Shown: positions 1 through 6,785 of the stretch, in pieces
Layout: the number at the start of each line of letters is the position of its first letter
Position numbering within the stretch: the stretch's first letter is position 1
DNA from: an uncultured beta proteobacterium
Lineage (GTDB): Bacteria; Pseudomonadota; Gammaproteobacteria; Burkholderiales; Burkholderiaceae_C
Direction: 5' to 3'
Length of the DNA: 9,060 nucleotides
NCBI GenBank assembly: GCA_903914985.1
Contig: CAIWRE010000434.1
Location: 1-9,060, forward strand
The notes under the pieces: generated by a model
Seen by the model: the letters and a program-made list of their open reading frames with translations, nothing else
Told to the model about the DNA's origin: nothing
The model's database searches: none
Made by a program: the position numbers and the translations under genes

Positions 1-1095
1 CACGGCTACACCTTTTGCCGTGTGCACATGAACAGCTGTGACTTTGCGCTGGGCAACTATGCCCACGCAGACGAGGCGGGCGATCTGGACCTGCACAGAT
101 TCAACATCGACCGCGATCGCCAAGCCTTGCTGCCCATGATCCAGGCCGCACACAAGGTAGCGGGGCGCACCTTGCAATTGCTGGTGTCACCCTGGAGCCC
201 GCCGGCCTGGATGAAGAGCAATGGCACCATGAACCACGGCGGGCATTTGCTGCCGCAGTACCGTGATGCCTGGGCGCGCTGCTATGTGAAGTTCATTCAG
301 GCCTATGCCGCAGAAGGCGTGCCGGTGTGGGGTGTTTCGGCGCAAAACGAGCCGGAGGCGGTGCAGCGCTGGGACAGCTGCATTTACACCGCCGAAGAAG
401 AACGCGACTTTGTGCGCGACCACTTGGGGCCGGCATTGCACGCGGCCGGTTTGGGTCACATCAAGATCGTGGTGTGGGACCACAACCGTGACCGCCTGGT
501 GGAGCGTGCCGATGTGGTCTACAGCGACCCGGAGGCAGCGAAATACGTGTGGGGCGCAGGCTTTCATTGGTACTGCGGCGACCACTTCGACCACGTGCAA
601 TTGCTGCACGACGCCTGGCCCGACAAACAGCTGCTGTTCACCGAGGGCTGCCAGGAAGGCGGTCCTCATTGGGGTGAGTGGGAACTGGGCGAGCGCTATG
701 CGCGCTCCATGATTCAAGACCTCAACCACTGGACCGTGGGCTGGATCGACTGGAACCTGCTGCTGGACCACACGGGTGGCCCCAACCATGTGGGTAATTT
801 GTGCAGCGCGCCAGTGATGGCGGATGTCCGCAGCGATACGCTGCTGTACCAAAACTCATTCGCCTATCTGGGTCACTTTGCGCGCTTCATTCGACCGGGT
901 GCGCGTCGAATATTGTGTGCCGCCACGCTGGAGGTGCTGGAGTGCACCGCGTTTGTGAACACCGATGGATCGCTGGCGGTGGTGACCCTCAACCGCAGTG
1001 AGGCGGCCGTAGATTTCACGCTGCGTGTGGAAGGCGTGCAATACGCGGCCACGTTGCCCGCAAGGGCGATCGCCACCTACGTCAAAAGCGCCTAA
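1..1095 (+). CDS. Glycoside hydrolase family 30 (glucosylceramidase / beta-glucanase-like), 5' partial
   Basis: This is a retaining beta-glycosidase of the GH30 clan-A type; the family includes glucosylceramidases, beta-1,6-glucanases and related beta-glucosidases. The frame is open from base 1, so the true start and any signal peptide lie before the window. The in-window part (364 codons) begins inside the TIM barrel at a conserved stretch reading RVHMNSCDFALGNY. It continues with SPWSPPAWMK near 187-216. The probable acid/base glutamate is in AQNEP (codon 349-351), and the probable nucleophile glutamate is in LLFTEGC (codon 643-645). Both key residues are present. The last 70 or so residues look like the usual GH30 beta-sandwich, ending with RAIATYV before TAA at 1093-1095. 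The gene converges on the ABC operon, so it needs its own promoter. The family call is firm; the exact substrate (gentio-, laminari- or cello-type beta-glucan, or a glucoside) is not readable from the sequence. Confidence 0.88.
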   Translation, partial: HGYTFCRVHMNSCDFALGNYAHADEAGDLDLHRFNIDRDRQALLPMIQAAHKVAGRTLQLLVSPWSPPAWMKSNGTMNHGGHLLPQYRDAWARCYVKFIQAYAAEGVPVWGVSAQNEPEAVQRWDSCIYTAEEERDFVRDHLGPALHAAGLGHIKIVVWDHNRDRLVERADVVYSDPEAAKYVWGAGFHWYCGDHFDHVQLLHDAWPDKQLLFTEGCQEGGPHWGEWELGERYARSMIQDLNHWTVGWIDWNLLLDHTGGPNHVGNLCSAPVMADVRSDTLLYQNSFAYLGHFARFIRPGARRILCAATLEVLECTAFVNTDGSLAVVTLNRSEAAVDFTLRVEGVQYAATLPARAIATYVKSA

Positions 1096-1100
1096 GGCCG

Positions 1101-1117
1101 GGCGCCGCGCTGGCGCC
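1101..1117. terminator. GC hairpin between convergent genes, possible bidirectional terminator
   Basis: GGCGCC (1101-1106) and GGCGCC (1112-1117) form a 6-bp all-GC stem around a 5-nt loop. It sits in the 24-nt gap between the GH30 stop and the stop of the convergent ATPase gene. There is no T-tract on either strand, so it is not a canonical intrinsic terminator. The position suggests transcript-end formation for both genes, but this is inference. Confidence 0.35.
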
Positions 1118-1119
1118 AC

Positions 1120-2175
1120 TCACCCAATGCGTTTGCCAGCGCCGTCAAAGCCCAGCACCCACGAGGTATCTGCTTGCAGCATCGCCGTCTGGCCGCCCTG
1201 GTAGTGGCTGTGTTCGGCACTGACCTTGGCTTTAAGAAGCTCGCTCAAGCCTTCCACGCGCAGGTGCAGGATGGAGGAATCCCCCAGGTGCTCGGCCAGG
1301 GCAATGGTGGCTGAAACGCCGGTGCCCGAGCTACTGACCTGGAGGTGTTCGGGGCGCACGCCCATCTGCTGCGCGTTCGACAGCACGGCGCCGCCCAAGG
1401 TCTGCCATAGCGCGAGGTGTGCAGCGCTAGCCGTTGCTTCGGGCCGCGGCACCAGGTTGATTTTTGGTGCACCAATAAAGGTGGCGACAAAGGTATTGGC
1501 CGGTCGGTTGTACAGCTCTAAAGGAGCGCCCACCTGTTCAATGCGGCCTTGGTTGAACACCGCAATGCGGTTGCCCAGCGTCATGGCCTCCACCTGGTCG
1601 TGGGTGACGTAAATCATGGTGGTGCCCAGCTCTTTGTGCAGGCGGGCCAGCTCCACACGCATGTCCACACGCAGGGCGGCATCCAGGTTGGACAGGGGTT
1701 CGTCAAACAAAAACACCTTGGGTTTGCGCACAATGGCGCGCCCAATGGCGACCCGCTGGCGCTGGCCGCCGGAAAGCTCTTTGGGGAAGCGCCCGAGCAA
1801 CTCACTCATGCGCAAGGTCTCAGCGGCCTGCGCCACTTGCCGGGTTCGCTCTGCCTTGGGCACGCCTGCCATCTTGAGCGCAAAGCCCATGTTTTCTTCC
1901 ACCGTCATGTGCGGGTACAAGGCGTAGCTCTGAAACACCATGGCCGCGCCGCGGTCGGCCGGACGCAGGTCGTTGGAGTGCACGCCGTCAATCAGGAGGT
2001 CTCCCGCCGAGATGCTTTCGAGGCCCGCAATCATGCGCAAGGTGGTGGACTTGCCGCAGCCCGACGGCCCGACAAACACCAGAAATTCGCCGTCCTGCGC
2101 CTCGATGTCGATGCCGCGGATGACTTCCTGCTTGCCGTAGCTTTTGTGAATGCCCCGCAGGGTTACCGTTCCCAT
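1120..2175 (-). CDS. ABC transporter ATP-binding protein, MalK/UgpC/MsmX family (sugar import)
   Basis: This is the ATPase that powers a carbohydrate uptake (CUT1-type) ABC importer on the cytoplasmic face. The 351 residues are close to the usual length of the family. All nucleotide-binding motifs are intact: Walker A GPSGCGKST (36-44), Q-loop glutamine Q82 in VFQSYALYPHMT, signature LSGGQ (134-138), Walker B VFLFDEP with catalytic E159, D-loop SNLDA, and switch histidine H192 in YVTHDQ. Residues from about 235 form the C-terminal TOBE/MalK regulatory-type domain, with the typical GVRPEHL motif. The ATG at 2173-2175 follows a good AAAGGA ribosome site. The gene is last in the operon, 27 nt after the beta-glucosidase gene, and lies with the permease and binding-protein genes, so it is the dedicated ATPase of this importer. 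Related ATPases can serve several sugar transporters, so sharing with other systems is possible. Confidence 0.95.
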   Translation of the reverse strand: MGTVTLRGIHKSYGKQEVIRGIDIEAQDGEFLVFVGPSGCGKSTTLRMIAGLESISAGDLLIDGVHSNDLRPADRGAAMVFQSYALYPHMTVEENMGFALKMAGVPKAERTRQVAQAAETLRMSELLGRFPKELSGGQRQRVAIGRAIVRKPKVFLFDEPLSNLDAALRVDMRVELARLHKELGTTMIYVTHDQVEAMTLGNRIAVFNQGRIEQVGAPLELYNRPANTFVATFIGAPKINLVPRPEATASAAHLALWQTLGGAVLSNAQQMGVRPEHLQVSSSGTGVSATIALAEHLGDSSILHLRVEGLSELLKAKVSAEHSHYQGGQTAMLQADTSWVLGFDGAGKRIG

Positions 2176-2183
2176 GGCCTGTG

Positions 2184-2189
2184 TCCTTT
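2184..2189 (-). promoter_or_regulatory. Shine-Dalgarno site of the ABC ATPase gene
   Basis: On the minus strand AAAGGA lies 8 nt before the ATG at 2175. It is the only strong ribosome site in the operon, and it fixes the ATPase start. Confidence 0.7.
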
Positions 2190-2202
2190 GTTGAATGTCT
2201 GC

Positions 2203-3552
2203 TCAGGCGACCTGGGCCAGGCGTGCAGTTGCCTGCTCGGCCAGGAACTGCTGGTACCAGAGCGCACTGTCTTTGAGCGTGCGCTTTTGGGTGGCGTAGT
2301 TCACATGCACGATGCCAAATCGCTTGGCATAGCCCGAGGCCCATTCGAAGTTGTCCATCAGGCTCCACACCATGTAGCCGCCCATGTTGACGCCTTGCTG
2401 CATCGCATCCGCCACCGCCTGAATGTGCTGTTGCAGGTAGCGGGTGCGGTCCGCATCGTGCACCTTGCCATCGACCATCGGGTCTTTGAAGGCGCCGCCG
2501 TTTTCGGTGATGAACATGGCTGGCACCGGGTAGTCCTGGTGCAGGCGCAGCAGCAGGGCGGTCAGGCCTTGAGGATAGACCTCCCAGTCCATCTCGGTGG
2601 TTTCCAGGCCGCTCTTGTGCACGTCCCAGGGTTCGCCTGCGCTCGCCACCGAACGGGAGTAGTAGTTGATGCCCAGGAAATCCATGGGCGTGCGGATGAT
2701 GTCCATATCTCCCGGCTGCACCGCCGGCACATCGTTCTCCAGGTGTTCGAGAACGTCGGCTGGATAGGTGCCTTTGAACAGCGGGTCCATGTACCAGCGC
2801 ACCAGGCGACCATCTTCCAAACGGGCTTTGGCGCGGTCGGCCGCAGAGTCGGTGGCAGGCTCGATCGGCGAAAGGTTGAGCACGATGCCCAGGCTGGCTT
2901 TGCAACCGGCCTCGCGCAAAGCGCGCATGGCCATGCCGTGGCTGAGCATCAGGTGGTGGGCCACCTGCATGGCCGTCGCGCGGCTTTTAATGCCGGGCGC
3001 GAAGATGCCGGTCTCATGCCCCAGCACGGACATGACCCAGGGCTCATTGTGGGTGGCAATCGAGGCTACGCGGTCACCCAGACGGGCATGCATGGCCAGT
3101 GCGTAATCTACAAACCGGTGCACCGTGTCACGGTTGGCCCAGCCACCTTTGTCTTGCAGCGCCTGGGGCAGGTCCCAGTGGTTGAGTGTCAGGTAGGGCG
3201 CAACGCCACGCGCCAGCAAGCCATCCACCAGCCGCTCGTAAAAGTCCAGTCCCTTGGTGTTCCAATCACCCGAACCGGTGGCTTGCACGCGGGGCCAGCT
3301 GGCGGAGAAGCGGTAGGCATCGATCCCGAGCTGGGCAATCATGTCCAGGTCCTGCTCGTAACGCAGATAGTGTTCGCAGGCCACGGTGCCGTCACTGGCG
3401 TCCGCTATGGCACCCGGTTGCTTGCAAAAGGTGTCCCACACCGAAGGCCCTTTGCCGTCGGTGTCACTGGCACCTTCAATTTGGAAAGCGCTGGTGGCAA
3501 CGCCCCACACGAAATCATCGGGAAAGTGGGCAGGGTGGTGATGGGAAGACAT
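2203..3552 (-). CDS. Glycoside hydrolase family 1 beta-glucosidase
   Basis: This enzyme hydrolyses terminal beta-D-glucosyl (or galactosyl/fucosyl) residues from short beta-glucosides by a retaining mechanism. The 449 residues match the single-domain GH1 TIM barrel. The N-terminal signature FVWGVATSAFQIEGA (14-28) supplies the glycone-binding Q24. NHWD (124-127) gives H125 and W126. The acid/base is E170 in ATHNEPW, NYYSR (296-300) lies in the active site, and the nucleophile is E350 in FITENGG. The aglycone/glycone wall VWSLMDNFEW (395-404) is complete. The N-terminus has no signal peptide, so the enzyme is probably cytoplasmic and acts on imported sugar. The gene lies 52 nt after the second permease and 27 nt before the ATPase. 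No Shine-Dalgarno sequence is visible before the ATG at 3552, and no alternative in-frame ATG precedes the conserved region; the leader is pyrimidine-rich instead. The exact disaccharide linkage is not predictable. Confidence 0.95.
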   Translation of the reverse strand: MSSHHHPAHFPDDFVWGVATSAFQIEGASDTDGKGPSVWDTFCKQPGAIADASDGTVACEHYLRYEQDLDMIAQLGIDAYRFSASWPRVQATGSGDWNTKGLDFYERLVDGLLARGVAPYLTLNHWDLPQALQDKGGWANRDTVHRFVDYALAMHARLGDRVASIATHNEPWVMSVLGHETGIFAPGIKSRATAMQVAHHLMLSHGMAMRALREAGCKASLGIVLNLSPIEPATDSAADRAKARLEDGRLVRWYMDPLFKGTYPADVLEHLENDVPAVQPGDMDIIRTPMDFLGINYYSRSVASAGEPWDVHKSGLETTEMDWEVYPQGLTALLLRLHQDYPVPAMFITENGGAFKDPMVDGKVHDADRTRYLQQHIQAVADAMQQGVNMGGYMVWSLMDNFEWASGYAKRFGIVHVNYATQKRTLKDSALWYQQFLAEQATARLAQVA

Positions 3553-3604
3553 GGGAGAAGTACCAAATGAAAAAACGAAAAGGCGAGGACGCAGCGGCTT
3601 GTAC

Positions 3605-4435
3605 TTACTTCACCGCACCAGCCGTCAGGCCATCAATCAAGCGGCGGGATGAGATTGCAAACAACACCAACAGGGGCAGCGTGGCAATGGCCGAGCCCGC
3701 CATCACGGCCCCCCACTCGGTGTTGACCGGACTCTGCATGCTACGCAGTGCCAAGGGCAATGTGTACATCTCGGGCGAGCGCATGACGATCAGCGGCCCG
3801 ATAAAGTTGTTCCAGGAGGCGATAAAAGTAATCAGGCCCAAGGTCCCCATGGCCGGTTTGAGCAGCGGCAGCACGATGCGCCAGTAAATACCCATTTCGC
3901 CGCAGCCGTCCATGCGCGCGGCTTCAATCAGGTCGCGCGGAATGGAGCTGCTCACAAACTGGCGCATCATGAAAATGCCGAATGCGCTGGCTGCACCCGG
4001 GATGTAGAGCGCGCGCGGCTGGTCAATCCAGCCAAAGGCGTCCATGATCATGAACGTGGGAATCATGCCCAGAAACGAGGGCAGCAGCATGGTGCCCATG
4101 ACCAGCAAAAACAGCGGCTGTTTGAACCGGAACTCAAACATGGCAAACGCGTAGCCGCCCATAGAGCAAAACAGCAGCGTCAGACCCGTAGAAGCCAGGG
4201 CGACATACAGGCTCCAACCCAGGCTGCGCCAGAACGGAATTTTGGAGGTCAGGATGTCCACGTTGAGCAGAAAGTCCGAGCCGAAAAACAGTGGGGGCGG
4301 CAGATTGAAAATTTCGGTGCGTGAATGGCTCGCAAACACGAACATGAAATAAAAGGGCAGCAGCATGACCACAGCACCCAGGGCCACCAGCAGGTAGGCC
4401 GCGCGCGGAGCCAGTCGATCCGTTTGAATAGCCAT
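3605..4435 (-). CDS. Carbohydrate ABC transporter permease, MalG-type
   Basis: This is an inner-membrane permease of a CUT1 sugar importer, the MalG/LacG-like half of the heterodimeric channel. I place the start at the ATG at 4433-4435, giving 276 residues (MAIQTDRLAPRAAYLL), the normal size. The frame stays open further upstream to a possible start at 4519, but that would add 28 polar residues overlapping the preceding gene. About six hydrophobic segments are visible, near residues 12-36, 74-100, 107-131, 142-160, 197-218 and 245-263. The cytoplasmic EAA loop, which docks to the ATPase, starts at E171-A172-A173 with D176-G177, followed by LPLLKP at 189-194. The gene starts 5 nt after the stop of the first permease, so translation is probably coupled. 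The C-terminus LIDGLTAGAVK is typical of MalG-type proteins. Confidence 0.93.
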   Translation of the reverse strand: MAIQTDRLAPRAAYLLVALGAVVMLLPFYFMFVFASHSRTEIFNLPPPLFFGSDFLLNVDILTSKIPFWRSLGWSLYVALASTGLTLLFCSMGGYAFAMFEFRFKQPLFLLVMGTMLLPSFLGMIPTFMIMDAFGWIDQPRALYIPGAASAFGIFMMRQFVSSSIPRDLIEAARMDGCGEMGIYWRIVLPLLKPAMGTLGLITFIASWNNFIGPLIVMRSPEMYTLPLALRSMQSPVNTEWGAVMAGSAIATLPLLVLFAISSRRLIDGLTAGAVK

Positions 4436-4440
4436 GGTGT

Positions 4441-5376
4441 TTAGCGTGTGCCCGCGCGCGGCTTGAAGGCGCGGTTGGTGAGCCAGGTGAGCAAGGCCAC
4501 AAAGACGAAGAGCAACCACGACAGTGCGCTGGCACCACCAAAGTCATTGAACTCAAAGGCCGTGCGGTACATGTACATGGCGGTGGTCATGCCGGCCTGG
4601 TCGCTGCCGCCTCTGCCACCGGTCAGGATGAAGGGCTCTTCAAATAACTGCAGGCCACCGATCACACTCAGCGTGACGCCGAAATAAATCATGGGTTGCA
4701 GACTGGGCAGGGTGATGTACCAAAACTGCTGCCAGCGCCCGGCACCGTCCATGGTCGCGGCCTCATAAATGTCGGCAGGAATCGTTTGCAGGGCCGCCAG
4801 ATACAGCACCGTGTTAAAGCCCACATAGCGCCAGAACACCACCATGGCAATGGCGGGCTTGACGTTTTCGGCACGCCCCAGCCAGTCGATCGAGGTCTCG
4901 GGTGCCAACCAGCCCAGCCCCGGCACCCCGTGCAGGGCGTTCAAGCCCACATTGATCAATCCGAAATCGGTAGAGAACAAGGTGCTGAACATCATGGCAA
5001 TCGCAACCGTGCTCGTGATGTAGGGCAGAAAGTAGGCGCCCACCACGCTGTTGCGCGTGCGCTTGAAAGAGCTGTGGAGGAAATACGCCAGGGGAATGGC
5101 CACCACGTGCTGCGGCACACCGGACGCGATGGCCAGCCATGCCGTGTTTTTCAGCGACTTCCAAAACCACTCGTCTGTGATGGCAAACGCGAAATTGTCC
5201 AGCCCGACAAACTTCATAGAGGCCAGACCGGCGGTCGGCTCCCAGCTCTGAAATGCCAGAAAAAAGGAAAAACCCAGCGGAAACACGCCAAAGACCAAAA
5301 ACAAAACGACGAACGGACTCAGCAGCACATACGGCACCACGGTGGGTGACAAGCGCGGGAGCGTGCTGCGTGACAT
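4441..5376 (-). CDS. Carbohydrate ABC transporter permease, MalF/UgpA-type
   Basis: This is the first permease of the sugar importer and the probable partner of the MalG-type protein encoded next to it. It has 311 residues, a short cytoplasmic N-terminus, and a first membrane helix at about 14-41 (VPYVLLSPFVVLFLVFG). Further helices lie near 77-100, 111-134, 173-196, 230-247 and 284-303. The EAA loop is E205-A206-A207 with D210-G211, followed by TLPSLQP (222-228), and contacts the ATPase. A short periplasmic stretch, LNALHGVPGLGWLAPE (145-160), separates helices, as in UgpA/LacF-like permeases. The start at 5376 lies 24 nt after the stop of the binding-protein gene, without a clear Shine-Dalgarno sequence. 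The order binding protein, MalF-type, MalG-type is standard for CUT1 operons. Confidence 0.93.
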   Translation of the reverse strand: MSRSTLPRLSPTVVPYVLLSPFVVLFLVFGVFPLGFSFFLAFQSWEPTAGLASMKFVGLDNFAFAITDEWFWKSLKNTAWLAIASGVPQHVVAIPLAYFLHSSFKRTRNSVVGAYFLPYITSTVAIAMMFSTLFSTDFGLINVGLNALHGVPGLGWLAPETSIDWLGRAENVKPAIAMVVFWRYVGFNTVLYLAALQTIPADIYEAATMDGAGRWQQFWYITLPSLQPMIYFGVTLSVIGGLQLFEEPFILTGGRGGSDQAGMTTAMYMYRTAFEFNDFGGASALSWLLFVFVALLTWLTNRAFKPRAGTR

Positions 5377-5400
5377 GGCGGCGACTTTGCTGCGTTTGGT

Positions 5401-6657
5401 TTAGCGCTTCACGCGCCGTTCGATCAGCGCTTTGGCATCCGCCAGGGCTGTGCGGATGTCTTTGCCTTGGTCCAGCACCTTGTCGAGTTCGGTGTTCACA
5501 ATCTCATCGGCAATCGGGTCGAGTTTGTGCACGTCCACCGCAGAGATTTTGCGGGCCGCCTCGCGCCACAGCACGCGTGCCTTTTGCCCGGCTAAAAAGT
5601 CGATGGGCTGCTCCAAAAATGCGTCGTTGTGGGTTTCCAGCAAGGAGGGAAATGCATCTTGCGACTTGAATGCCGCCAGTTGAAGCTCAGGCGTGAGCGT
5701 CATCATGCTGATGAATTCGGCCGCCAGTGCTTTGTTCTTTGCTCCTTTGGGGATGCTGTAAAAACTACCGCCCCAGGAGGCCCAGGCTTTTTCCGGCAGT
5801 TGGGCGGCACGCCATTGGCCTTTGGTGTCGGGTGCGAGCCAGTTGCTCAGGTGGCCGGCCAGCCATGCGCCCGACATCTGGGTGGCAATGGTTCCGCGCT
5901 TAAAGCCTTCGGACCATTCGTTGGACCAGGCGGCAATCTTGCCATCAAGTTTTTGCTCGCGCACCTTTTTGGCCAACTCGAAGGCCCGCACAAAGCGGGG
6001 GGAGTCCACCAGCACCTTGCCGGTCTTGTCGATGTACAGGCCGTCCCCCGCTTGCAAATTGGAGCGGATGACAATGTCTTTGATGTCGCGCGCATGGGCC
6101 ATCAGGTACGCGCCGGTGGTCGCTTTGATCTTGGTGCCGGCGTTGACATAGGAGTCCCACGACTGGGTGAGATCGCCCTCCGAGACGCCCGCTTTCTTCA
6201 AAATGTCCGTGCGGAACAGCAAAGTGCCGGGGCCGATATCGGTCGGGATGGCCACTTGCGCGCCCGCGCTGGACGTCCCCTGGCGCCATGCAAAAGGCAC
6301 AAAGCGGGCTTGCTGCGCCTTCATGTTGTAGGGCGCTGCACCCAGGTCTTCCAAGCCGCCGCCTTCGGCAAACCGGCCGACATAGCCGTACTCCACGGCC
6401 ATCACGTCGGGCAGATTGGACGAGGTGGACAGGGCCGTGGTCATGGCCGTGTGGTGATCAGCATAGGCGCGGCTGGTGATTTTGATTTCCACGTCCGGAT
6501 GCTTCTTTTTCCATGCCGGAATGGCCGCTTTGGCAATGTCGTCCACCGCGGGAAACGCGGCAATCGTCAGCGTTTGCTGGGCTTGCGCGTTGAGCCATAC
6601 GCCGCCCGCCAGCATCAGGGTGGCTGCCATCCGGGCTTTAAATTGGGTGTATGCCAT
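5401..6657 (-). CDS. ABC transporter extracellular sugar-binding protein (family 1)
   Basis: This periplasmic solute-binding protein captures the sugar and delivers it to the two permeases encoded downstream. With the ATG at 6655-6657 it has 418 residues and a clean Sec signal peptide: basic K7 and R9, hydrophobic core MAATLMLAGGVWL (10-22) and probable signal-peptidase I cleavage after A26 in NAQA-QQ. A further in-frame ATG at 6693 would add 12 polar residues before the signal and is less likely. Neither start has a strong ribosome site. There is no lipobox cysteine. The mature part has family-1 features: LTIAAFPAVDD at the first strand, NLPDVMAVEYGYV (81-93) and PTDIGPGTLLFRTDILKKAG (138-157). 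It is the first gene of the operon, directly behind the operator and promoter described here. The ligand is inferred from the neighbouring GH1 and GH30 genes to be a beta-linked gluco-oligosaccharide. Confidence 0.93.
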   Translation of the reverse strand: MAYTQFKARMAATLMLAGGVWLNAQAQQTLTIAAFPAVDDIAKAAIPAWKKKHPDVEIKITSRAYADHHTAMTTALSTSSNLPDVMAVEYGYVGRFAEGGGLEDLGAAPYNMKAQQARFVPFAWRQGTSSAGAQVAIPTDIGPGTLLFRTDILKKAGVSEGDLTQSWDSYVNAGTKIKATTGAYLMAHARDIKDIVIRSNLQAGDGLYIDKTGKVLVDSPRFVRAFELAKKVREQKLDGKIAAWSNEWSEGFKRGTIATQMSGAWLAGHLSNWLAPDTKGQWRAAQLPEKAWASWGGSFYSIPKGAKNKALAAEFISMMTLTPELQLAAFKSQDAFPSLLETHNDAFLEQPIDFLAGQKARVLWREAARKISAVDVHKLDPIADEIVNTELDKVLDQGKDIRTALADAKALIERRVKR

Positions 6658-6718
6658 GTTGCAATTTCTATAGGTTGACGGGTGGTGAAGCATGCGGCCT
6701 GGAGTGGCGGAACACGCT

Positions 6719-6734
6719 TTGAAAGCGCTTTCAA
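6719..6734. promoter_or_regulatory. LacI-family operator of the transport operon
   Basis: TTGAAAGCGCTTTCAA is a perfect 16-bp palindrome with a central CG, the typical architecture of LacI/GalR-family operators. It begins 3 nt after the TATAAT box on the minus strand and covers the expected transcription start, so a bound repressor would block initiation. A near-copy lies ahead of the adjacent LacI-family gene, which makes that protein the likely ligand of both sites. Confidence 0.8.
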
Positions 6735-6737
6735 CAA

Positions 6738-6765
6738 ATTATAGAAAGCGTTCCGCCCTGCGCAA
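6738..6765 (-). promoter_or_regulatory. Sigma-70-type promoter of the sugar-uptake operon
   Basis: On the minus strand a perfect TATAAT box (6743-6738) is preceded, after 16 bp, by TTGCGC (6765-6760). The latter matches only the TTG of the -35 consensus. The expected start is near 6731, inside the palindromic operator, which would give a leader of about 74 nt before the binding-protein ATG. A further operator half-site, GAAAGCG (6744-6750), lies in the spacer next to the -10 box. The strong -10 box and operator position make this the most likely operon promoter. Confidence 0.65.
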
Positions 6766-6785
6766 GCTAGGGTATTCCCCAGCTT
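6764..6785 (-). terminator. Hairpin directly after the LacI-family gene, possible terminator
   Basis: The inverted repeat runs right up to the TAG stop codon of the regulator gene. Read on the minus strand, its arms are AAGCTGGGG and CCCTAGCTT around an AATA loop. This gives a 9-bp stem with one G-U wobble, perfect in the minus-strand RNA but with an A/C mismatch on the plus strand. That asymmetry fits a role in the minus-strand transcript. No U-tract follows; instead the -35 region of the operon promoter begins within the hairpin's last two bases. Confidence 0.45.

Noticed and set aside
187..852. 221-codon minus-strand open frame opposite GH30
   Set aside because: It mirrors the GH30 catalytic region, whose sense frame carries both active-site glutamates; the antisense protein has no recognisable motifs.
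1549..3570. 673-codon plus-strand open frame across the ATPase and GH1 genes
   Set aside because: It is antisense to two genes with complete catalytic motifs. Its translation is rich in H, G, V and R, typical of a GC-rich antisense shadow, and shows no recognisable domain.
4436..4519. N-terminal extension of the MalG-type permease starting at 4519
   Set aside because: It would overlap the preceding permease gene by 79 nt and add 28 residues atypical for the family; the ATG at 4435 gives the normal N-terminus and a 5-nt gap.
5629..6678. 349-codon plus-strand open frame opposite the binding-protein gene
   Set aside because: It is an antisense shadow of a clear family-1 binding protein, with no domain-like pattern of its own.
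6658..6693. Upstream start (6693) for the sugar-binding protein
   Set aside because: It would place 12 polar residues before an otherwise standard signal peptide. No better ribosome site supports it.
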